DNA from: Entrophospora sp. SA101
Lineage: Eukaryota > Glomeromycota > Glomeromycetes > Entrophosporales > Entrophosporaceae
Length of the DNA stretch: 14,540 nucleotides
Direction: 5' to 3'
Assembly (NCBI GenBank): GCA_958430865.1
Contig: CAUDNR010001339.1
Location: 1 to 14,540 of the forward strand
This document shows positions 7,802-14,540 of this stretch, in pieces. Each line of letters opens with the position of its first letter. The first letter of the stretch is position 1. The notes beneath the pieces are model-generated. The model was not told the DNA's origin. It ran no database searches and saw nothing but the letters and a program-made list of their open reading frames with translations. Both the position numbers and the translations under genes were made by a program.

Positions 7802-9690
7802 CTACATATATGAATGAGGGGGTGGTGATAAAGAATGTGGCTGAGGAAGTTGATGAGGGGGTGGAGGTGGACTGTGATATTGTATGTTGTTATTATTGTT
7901 ATCACCAACATAAATGTGATGATTAGTTGCTCGATGAAGTGATGGCGGCGGTGGCGGTTGTGAATATTGATGATGATGGTTAAAATGTGATTGTTGTTGT
8001 TGTTGTTGCTGTTGTTGCTGTTGTTGTTGTTGCTGTTGTTGCTGTTGTTGTTGTAATTGCTGCTGCTGTTGTTGTTGTTGTAATTGCTGCTGCTGCTGCT
8101 GCCGTTTTCTTGTCAATTTGGCAAAATCTAATATCATTGTTTAAATAAATTATTTAAATATTAAATCATAATTAAATAAAAAAATAAAAAAATAAAAAAA
8201 AAAACTCACGCAATCCACAGGCATTACACAAAGTTCTTGCTCCATCAGGACCCCTACGCCATTCCGGCGTTTCAGAGATATTGCACGAATGACATCTACC
8301 AGGAGGAGCAGCACGTTTCTAAATGATTATAATGTTAATTATTAAATATTATTATTATTATAAATGAAGAAAAAAATTTATAATTGGTAAAATGAATGTA
8401 CATTTCTTTTTCGATATTTTGTACGTGCCGCAGAAGAACCGGTTGTGGTTCTTTTTTTCCTGATCATGTTTATCGTCTCCTGATCAGACTTTTGTAATTA
8501 ATAATTATAATAAAGTATTCCATTAATTTATTAATTCATTGATTATTTTTCATAATATTCATAATAATGGTTTTTACATACCGATATAATCGGTTTTTGT
8601 AGATAGTGCTTAACCCTATTTAGGATATTCAGCATATCATATGTCTTATTCACCATCTCGACCAGCTGCTGTTCGCTGTTCAGCGGAATATCGTTAGAAG
8701 CGGTCGAAGTTGCTGTCGTTGGCGATGATGTCGTCCAAGAAAATTGTTCAAGTTTTACGGTTTTTTTATCTCCATCAGCGATAGCACCAGGGCCATCATC
8801 GTGGAATTTTTTATTTCGACAGAATTCCACAAATAGGCTTGCATGTTGGCCAATAAAGTGACAATGTTCCGTCACCTATGTTTATTTATTTATTTATTTA
8901 TTTATTTGGATTTCTAATGATAAAAGTTTTACGAAAAAATTTTTTGTTACCTTATTCATGTCTATCGCAAACTTTTGAGGATCAGGTATAACAGCCATCG
9001 GTTGGGTATTACAACCAATATTATTATTATCATCATTATTATTGTTCTGGCAATCCGATGAATAATTGCTCGTAACAAATCGGACAGGAATTATTTTTTG
9101 TTGTTGTGTTTGTTGTGTCGATGAAGTTGACGATATTTTTATATCCGAGTTTTGATGATATTCTGCAAATCCATTATTGCCATTAATGCTGCTACAGCTG
9201 CTATTAGCTGATCGCGATGAGGAATGTCGTCGATAAGGTTTATTTTGATTGGTTGATGACCAATCAGAAGGAGGATGAGGATCTGAAATTGGTAATTCCA
9301 AATTTTTTATTTTTTTTGATTTTATTGGTGGAGAATTTTGGAATTGAAGTGGAGGGGATCGTTGTAAATGATGATTATTGTGGATATTGTAATTGTCATC
9401 AATATCATCTATGCATTTTATCGATGGCAAACGGATTCCTTCATGCCAAAAAAAAAAAAGGAAAGAAAAGTTAAAATTTTAAAAAATCTCTAATTATTTT
9501 CGTGTAAATATTTATTAAATATCACATTACCATCTTTAATAATGTTGCTATTATTATCAATGGGATTGTTGTTGTGACAAGTTTGCGAATTTCGCAATAG
9601 TGTTGATAAAGAAGGCAAACTTCCAATAGCAGAAGCAGTAGAAGATGATGACGAAGATGAGTCTATTAATGTTCTATGATGATGTGACAT
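7802..9690 (-). CDS. GATA-type zinc-finger transcription factor, NsdD/SUB-1-like, six exons
   Basis: Predicted nuclear DNA-binding regulator of 487 residues. Exons on the minus strand: 9690-9531, 9438-8951, 8875-8582, 8488-8402, 8318-8210 and 8127-7802; every junction is GT-AG and keeps frame. The start is the first in-frame ATG (9690), with A at -3. Visible in order: Ser run 11-17 and [10 protein letters not shown] 23-32; Asn/Gln/Ser-rich disordered region to about 200; two helix-prone stretches (about 210-236 and 281-310); basic clusters 324-327 and 336-345 likely serving nuclear import; GATA finger with Cys352, Cys355, Cys374, Cys377 ([22 protein letters not shown]) and basic tail HFAKLTRKR 380-388; polyGln 389-425; Pro/His/Asn-rich tail to 487. 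The X18 loop and the [10 protein letters not shown] context match the fungal NsdD/SUB-1 group, known to control sexual development. Orthology and target genes are inference. A 107-residue segment after Cys377-Gly-Leu-His is unusual, because NsdD-type fingers normally lie near the C-terminus. No splice data were available; exon 4 boundaries are the least certain. Confidence 0.88.
7991..8101 (-). repeat. CAA/CAG-type trinucleotide array encoding polyglutamine
   Basis: This array lies in the last exon of the GATA gene. Read on the minus strand it encodes 37 residues: 6 Gln, Leu, 8 Gln, Leu, 21 Gln. CAA and CAG are mixed, and the two Leu codons are both TTA, one base from CAA. The interruptions suggest an older array rather than a recent pure expansion. 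It starts directly after the finger's basic tail, so length variation would change the activation or interaction surface and not DNA contacts. Confidence 0.95.
8876..8950 (-). other. Intron 2 of the GATA gene, with an AAAT microsatellite at its 3' end
   Basis: Donor GTAACA at 8950 and acceptor ACATAG ending at 8876 remove 75 bp and join MNK to VTEHC in phase 0. Positions 8881-8907 are (TTTA)n on the plus strand, so on the transcribed strand the stretch just before the acceptor is an AAAT repeat instead of a pyrimidine tract. The other introns are 9439-9530, 8489-8581, 8319-8401 and 8128-8209, with donors GTAATG, GTATGT, GTACAT and GTGAGT. Confidence 0.8.
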
Positions 9691-10250
9691 GATGTATTTT
9701 TCCAACAAGAGTTTTTTTTTTTGAATTTATATTTCTTATAAAAAAGCCCAGATGATCTACAAATTCATCTATTATTAAAAAATTTAAAAAAGATTTACGA
9801 GAAATTTAAAAAAAAAAATTTATAAAAAAATGTTTTATAAAAAAATTTTCAAAAAAGGTTTTCAGATAAAATCATCGAACATACAAAATAACGAAAATCT
9901 TTTGTTTATATAGCTATCTCAAAATAATCGAAAAAAGTAAAGCTATCACATTTGAAATGCTTAAAACAAAAACAACGGAACACACGCACATTATTAGTTT
10001 ATTTATTTGTTTGTTCGAATTTAGGTCATGCGCCAAGGCTCGATTTTTTTGTTGTATTCTGCAGAATCAATATACTTTAATGTATATATATATATATATA
10101 TATACATATATGTCTTTAATAAACAAATCACATGGTATTACATATATAAATGGCACTTTTTGATGAATATAATTACTTTTTTTCCTTATCAAACTGGTGT
10201 TCTTTTTTTGAATTAAAGTATTTAGAAATAGGCAGCGAAGATGATTATGA
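9691..10250 (-). promoter_or_regulatory. Upstream region of the GATA gene with three WGATAR motifs
   Basis: This noncoding stretch precedes the GATA gene start codon. It is A/T-homopolymer-rich, with runs at 9712-9722 and 9776-9850 and a (TA)n tract at 10084-10104. Consensus GATA sites occur at 9864-9869 (AGATAA, plus), 9914-9919 (AGATAG, minus) and 9943-9948 (TGATAG, minus). They could allow autoregulation or control by another GATA factor, but WGATAR is common in DNA of this composition. No clear TATA box or transcription start can be fixed. The ORFs at 9957-10216 run through low-complexity sequence and look like chance. Confidence 0.3.
10084..10104. repeat. (TA)10 microsatellite
   Basis: TA dinucleotide run about 390 bp upstream of the GATA start codon. 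It is the source of the repetitive Tyr-Ile runs in overlapping ORFs. Confidence 0.9.
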
Positions 10251-13200
10251 TTATTAAAAGAATTAATGGACTAATGAATGAATTCCAGTCGACTGAAGAA
10301 TAGGATTAGAGAAGTGAAATTGTAATAGACAAGTATAAATAGAATGGTGCGGAGTAGATAAAGAAGCCGAAGTAACATGTAACGAAACCATGGATTAACT
10401 TGTTGACTAACTAGTTAATTATTAATTAGTAACTTTTTGATGTTTTTCCGCAATAACAAGTTATAATTTATTTACTATTATCTCACTATATTACATTTGA
10501 TTTAATTTGCAATTAAAGTAACAAAGAAAAAAATATTCGATTTATTTATCAATTAAACACAAAATGCAATTATATGATTAATTCAAAAAATAATCTTATA
10601 CTATTACTAATTATAACATTTTTTTTGAATCTAGATAAATCAACAAAAAATCAAATTGGTTATTTTCATTATAAATAAATAATAATAATATTGATGCATT
10701 ATGATTCAATCTTTTTTTTACGCCCAACGGTAACTTGCAGTTGAGGAAAGGTATTATTATCATTGTACACGAAAGAATTATATTTGATGGGAGAAATAAA
10801 AAATATATAACAAACGCGCGTTGTAATAGTTGTATATTTTTTATGTTGTACAAATTTATAATACTCAAAAACTATAACGACGATTTTTATTTATTGAGTT
10901 GTGTGTTATTATTATCATTAAATGACTAAAACGATTATTATTATTTATTATTTGTTTTGTTGTTGTTGCTGTTGTGCATTAAGAATTTTTTTCTTGTTAA
11001 AAGGGAAAATTGATTAAAATTGCAAAAAAAAAAAAAGCAATTAGCATTTTATGTAACAATTATTTATTAATTTTTGAAATTAATTATTATGCTAATTAAT
11101 TTACAAATTTTATTTAGTAGACTGTTTAATTATTTATTGATTATTTATTTTATCAAATTCAATTCTGCATACATTATAAATACACACAAATTAAAGTTGA
11201 TTTTTTGTACTATGGAATTCTATTCTAGTATCAGGATCTGGACCAAAAAAAAGAAAATTTTTGTAAACAAAAAACATACGTCTTGCCTAATCATTTAACG
11301 CATTCATTCATTTTATAAATTAGTCAATGAGCATTATCAAAATGTTATTTTATTGTGTAGCGTAAAAACTAATTTCTTGAAAAAAAAAGAGATTTTCAAT
11401 GCATATAAAAACAAAATTATGATCTAGACAAGAACACGAAATCAGTATTTTGATCTCACAGGAACCATCACCACTACAATTTTCTTTAAATTCCGTGTGT
11501 ATTCGTATGTCCATATGATGATAAATAAATAAATTTTAGGGTTCAAACTTTTGATTTAAGAAAAATAAATTGACTTTATGGTGGGAAATTAATTTCACTA
11601 AAAAAAAATTAATAAAACGTTAGTTCACTTAACCAACATCTAGACCAAGTTTACACTATGTTTATCAAGTAGATAGATTATTGGTAAATCTTGAAATTTG
11701 CTAGAGGGAACAAAGTATGTCTATAATTTTGACTTGTGTCCACTTTTACACATTAGGTCGTATATTCCACACACATAAACACACACTCGATCGTGTCCAT
11801 TGTGATTATGTAGATCTGTTATTTAGCAAACTTTAGTTAGCATATATGTGTATATATTATGCCATAAATAAACAAGTTTTTAAAAATTAAGCAGTTTATA
11901 AAAGCAGTATATTTATTTACTTCTATTTAAATTTGACGTAATTAGTGCATGTGACATAATCGGATAATAAATTAAATTTTAAATTTTAAATTTTTTGCCA
12001 GATATTATAAAATTATTATATTCCAGAAAATAGGTGTTTAAAGAATGGGGGTTGGTCTCTTAATCACGTATTTTCTAGGCCTTCCTAAAGTAGTTTGGCG
12101 TACATACTTGTATCCGTTCTTTTTCCCGTAGATTTCCGATTATATACAGAACAAGATTTTTTAAACGAATATACTATAATAATTGAATAAGACGATGATA
12201 TGAAAAGTCAATTAGGAAAACAATGAGGAAAAGGAAGAAAAAAACTTAGTAAACGATTAAAAAATAACTATTGTTACTATTTCTTTGTAGAAAATGTATG
12301 ACGATTTTTTAGTAAATTATCAGATGTAGATAAAGGCGGGAAATCTATATAAATTTTTTAACCAAAAAAATTTATCTTATTTTGATTATATAATTGGTTT
12401 TATTTATTTTATTTAAATTACCAAAATAATCAATAACAATATGAACCAATAAATAAACTATGTAAACTCACAATCTTGATAAGAAATTATTATTTATTTA
12501 TTTATTATTTGCTGTTGTTCAATAGAAAAAATAAAGACAATCATTTAGTAATATATGTAAATAAATAATAAATACATATTTATTTTATTTATTTATTTAT
12601 TTATTTATTTATACGAATAATTAATTAATTACTCCATCAGGATGTTTTCACTATCATATCATTTTAGTCGCTGCCGTTAATCACTAACAATCATCGACTT
12701 TGCAAATAACAATTCTTCTACATAGATTTTTCTTTTACAAAATTATAAGTCACTCACTATGAAATCTCATTTACATGTATGTAGAATTACAATGACGATA
12801 GCACGCTATTTGCATGTTTGAATTATTCTAGTAGTTGTCAACATGTTTCCTTTTTTTCAAATCTCAAAAAATCTAGGGATTTCCAAATATATTATATCCT
12901 GATACAGACATATATGGTTATATTTATCGTAAGATTAATTTACTGTGTATTTGATATTCTTTTTATATATTAATAATAATAAATAATTTTTATTTGGGTT
13001 AATGCTGGCAATTTCTTTAAAGAGTAGAAAAGAATGAGATGTATTTCTTGAATAAATAAATTAATTAACAAAGAAAAATCGGATTTATTAATTTCTTGCA
13101 TAAAATAATATATTCTTTACAATAATTATACTAAAAAAGCAAAAGTATACGTAATGTTAGATAGCGATTTTTTAGTTATATCTTTTTTAAGTTATATTAC

Positions 13201-13300
13201 AAACAGTATCTTCGATATCTTTTTTATTTATTTATTTCCTTATCTCTTATAAATATAGTAAAGGTAATTTTTTTTTTTTAATATTTATTTACGCGCCATA
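10250..13300. other. Three kilobases of AT-rich sequence with no recognised gene
   Basis: All six-frame ORFs here are short and dominated by Ile, Lys, Asn, Tyr and Phe codons expected from AT-rich DNA. Features seen: a partly palindromic TTGACTAACTAGTTAATTAT stretch near 10402, CA-rich sequence at 11770-11790, and TTTA tracts at 12490-12505 and 12584-12613. A 28-codon hydrophobic ORF at 12045-12131 (MGVGLLITYFLGLPKVVWRT at its start) is not long enough to support. This could be a long intergenic region or relic transposon sequence decayed past recognition. Confidence 0.5.
12584..12613. repeat. (TTTA)n microsatellite
   Basis: About seven TTTA units, the same motif as the intron-2 tract at 8881-8907. 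Confidence 0.9.
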
Positions 13301-13442
13301 AATGTTCGATCAATAATACATACAGTACAGCCAGCAGCATAGGGGACCTTCCGATTTTGTCACATCAACTGCCGATCTTTTTTATATTGTTTTTATAATA
13401 ATAATAGATGTATAACGCGCATCATAAGATTATGCTTAAGGT

Positions 13443-13455
13443 TGTAGCAGCTACA
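13443..13455. repeat. 13-bp perfect palindrome TGTAGC-A-GCTACA
   Basis: Six-base arms around a central A. It is followed at about 13474-13491 by a tandem GTCAGAATT pair. With CAGTACAGCC and GGGGACCTTCCGATTTTGTC near 13324-13360, this GC-richer patch looks like a DNA-transposon terminus, but no partner end was found. Confidence 0.5.
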
Positions 13456-13560
13456 GTAAAAAGTGTTCAAAAGTCAGAATTGTCAGAATTTCAAATTCTT
13501 AGAATGAAAAGAAAAAGGAAGCATTTTTTCATGCCAATTCTGTAATCATTATACATACAT

Positions 13561-13705
13561 GTAAACTTGGCAACAATAACTCGGTTTTGGCTTAACTCGA
13601 CAAAATTCTTTACCTTTTAATAATTTTGATAAGTATATAATAAACACCCACTTGGCGTGTGTATAATTAATTATATTAATCACGATAAATTAGTTTCACG
13701 TGATA
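13561..13705 (+). repeat. Diverged interspersed repeat, right copy
   Basis: The core AACTCGGTTTTGGCTTAACT at 13578 is colinear with the reverse strand of 276-300, then both continue through ACAAAATT-like and TTTTGATAAG-like sequence to TCACGTGA at 13696-13703. The two copies are inverted relative to each other and 13 kb apart, so they are more likely two insertions of one family than the ends of one element. Confidence 0.4.
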
Positions 13706-13757
13706 CTTTACTCACATGACTAAGTTCTTGAATTTTGTTTGGTGGTTATAAAATTCC

Positions 13758-13786
13758 GGACATTCTGATAAAACTTTAGAATGTCC
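13758..13786. repeat. Perfect 9-bp hairpin
   Basis: GGACATTCT (13758-13766) and AGAATGTCC (13778-13786) pair perfectly around an 11-nt loop. There is no adjacent gene to give it a terminator role. Confidence 0.6.
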
Positions 13787-13842
13787 ATTTTCCAGTTGCA
13801 CGTGTATAAAATTTTGCTTATTAGAGTTTCTAATACAATTTC

Positions 13843-13951
13843 TTATTCGGACCATTTATTATCATTCATTTTTATCCGAATTATTTATTTTATTTGAATT
13901 ATTCATTTTATAGTTTTATTCAAATTATTCGCTTTGTACGTTCTATTCGTT
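13843..13951 (+). repeat. Degenerate tandem array of about 25-bp units
   Basis: Four to five diverged units built on TTATTCGNACC / ATCCGAATTATT / TTTGAATTATTCATTTTA. The reverse strand resembles 3712-3798. It ends with TTCTATTCGTTTAAGG. Confidence 0.45.
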
Positions 13952-13998
13952 TAAGGATACTGGCTGCAACTTTTGATGATGCTCTATAAAAAAATTTG

Positions 13999-14017
13999 CA
14001 TACGGAAATTCCGTATG
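13999..14017. repeat. 19-bp perfect palindrome CATACGGAA-A-TTCCGTATG
   Basis: Nine-base arms around a central A. The half-site CATACGGAAA also occurs at 2649-2658, and its core ACGGAAA at 2721-2727, in the MITE palindrome, so the two sites may derive from one repeat family. Confidence 0.6.
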
Positions 14018-14453
14018 AATTATAATTTTTATGGTAATGAAAAAACAATTTCATGTAAAACGGTCAAATATAAAAAATACAATATTTTTTGCTTGATTTT
14101 TGTTAAAGTTGAATCATCTAAGAATATAAGATCAGCGGTACGCAGTAAATGTATAAATAATTAAATATCTTCGCCACATATTTATTCACCAACTCCAAGT
14201 TATCATCCTTAATACAGTGTGTAATGTAATAAGCCATCAAATCTACAAGTGGATTTTTTCAATTGAAGATAAATCTTTCTATTAGAAACACATTATACAA
14301 TTAGAATAATAAATAACATTATGTTGTACGATTATAATTTATACCACTATCATACATTTCTTTGTCCACTTTGAAGAAAGTTAAAATAGCTGTTTTCCGC
14401 TTTTGATGATTCCTAGAAAGTTAATCCAATTATCTAAACGATACTACAGTACA

Positions 14454-14497
14454 TAACAGGAGAGAACACAAAAATTAACAGGAGGGAACACAAAATT
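14454..14497 (+). repeat. 22-bp tandem duplication
   Basis: Two copies of TAACAGGAGRGAACACAAAA plus two bases, at 14454-14475 and 14476-14497, differing at about two positions. Confidence 0.8.
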
Positions 14498-14540
14498 TTA
14501 ACCCATGCTATTTGTTGATTGACCAATTAAAATCGCGAAT

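Noticed and set aside
7991..8101. TTG/CTG array as a noncoding microsatellite or CRISPR-like array
   Set aside because: It is in frame with the GATA finger after removal of a canonical intron and encodes polyglutamine.
9217..9474. 85-codon plus-strand ORF
   Set aside because: It lies antisense to exon 2 of the GATA gene and is explained by that coding sequence.
9957..10216. Two plus-strand ORFs upstream of the GATA gene
   Set aside because: They share a (TA)n microsatellite giving Tyr-Ile runs and show no codon or motif signal.
10611..10929. Overlapping ORFs on both strands
   Set aside because: Composition is Ile/Lys/Asn/Phe-rich as expected from AT-rich noise, and neither has a recognised domain or splice context.
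11074..11298. 74-codon plus-strand ORF with hydrophobic start
   Set aside because: Its Leu/Ile/Phe/Tyr content follows from AT-rich sequence, and no ordered membrane or signal-peptide pattern stands out.
12045..12131. 28-codon hydrophobic ORF starting MGVGLLITYF
   Set aside because: Too short to separate from chance, with no supporting neighbours.
13973..14164. 63-codon plus-strand ORF
   Set aside because: It runs through the CATACGGAA palindrome and is otherwise Lys/Asn/Ile-rich, so a protein product is not supported.

Overview
The window reads as nuclear DNA of a very AT-rich fungus. The evidence is one spliced gene with 75-93 bp GT-AG introns and a fungal-type GATA zinc finger, homopolymer-rich protein segments, many microsatellites, and decayed DNA transposons. 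The style (high AT, Asn/Gln/Ser-rich proteins, abundant hAT- and pogo-like debris) resembles Glomeromycotina such as Rhizophagus, but that placement is inference. No bacterial operon, rRNA, tRNA or CRISPR was seen.

One intact gene is well supported: a six-exon gene on the minus strand, 9690 down to 7802. It encodes a predicted 487-residue transcription factor with a C-X2-C-X18-C-X2-C GATA finger. The linker and finger residues resemble the NsdD/SUB-1 group of fungal developmental regulators. Unusually, the finger is followed by a 37-residue polyglutamine tract and a Pro/His/Asn-rich tail. Three GATA motifs lie 170-260 bp upstream of its start.

The left 4.4 kb is a transposon graveyard. At 2035-3337 (minus) lie in-frame pieces of a hAT-type transposase ending in the C-terminal dimerisation motif, with five stops in the best frame plus an N-terminal frameshift. 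It is split by a 487-bp terminal-inverted-repeat element (2450-2936) flanked by an exact 8-bp duplication; removing the element and one duplication restores the frame. Inside that element is a large imperfect palindrome (2650-2790). On the plus strand (356-1251 and 1357-1896) are long, mostly open, unrecognised frames with few stops, probably decayed genes. Further right are an inverted-repeat structure with CCGGTTC arms (4130-4419) overlapping a 90-codon ORF, and a pogo-like terminal repeat near 6355-6383.

The right third (about 10.2-14.5 kb) has no convincing gene. It holds AT-rich sequence, microsatellites, perfect small palindromes, a degenerate tandem array, and a repeat at 13561-13705 that is an inverted, diverged copy of the one at 130-310. 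No coherent new multi-gene system was found; the most informative structures are the nested transposon and the NsdD-like GATA gene.
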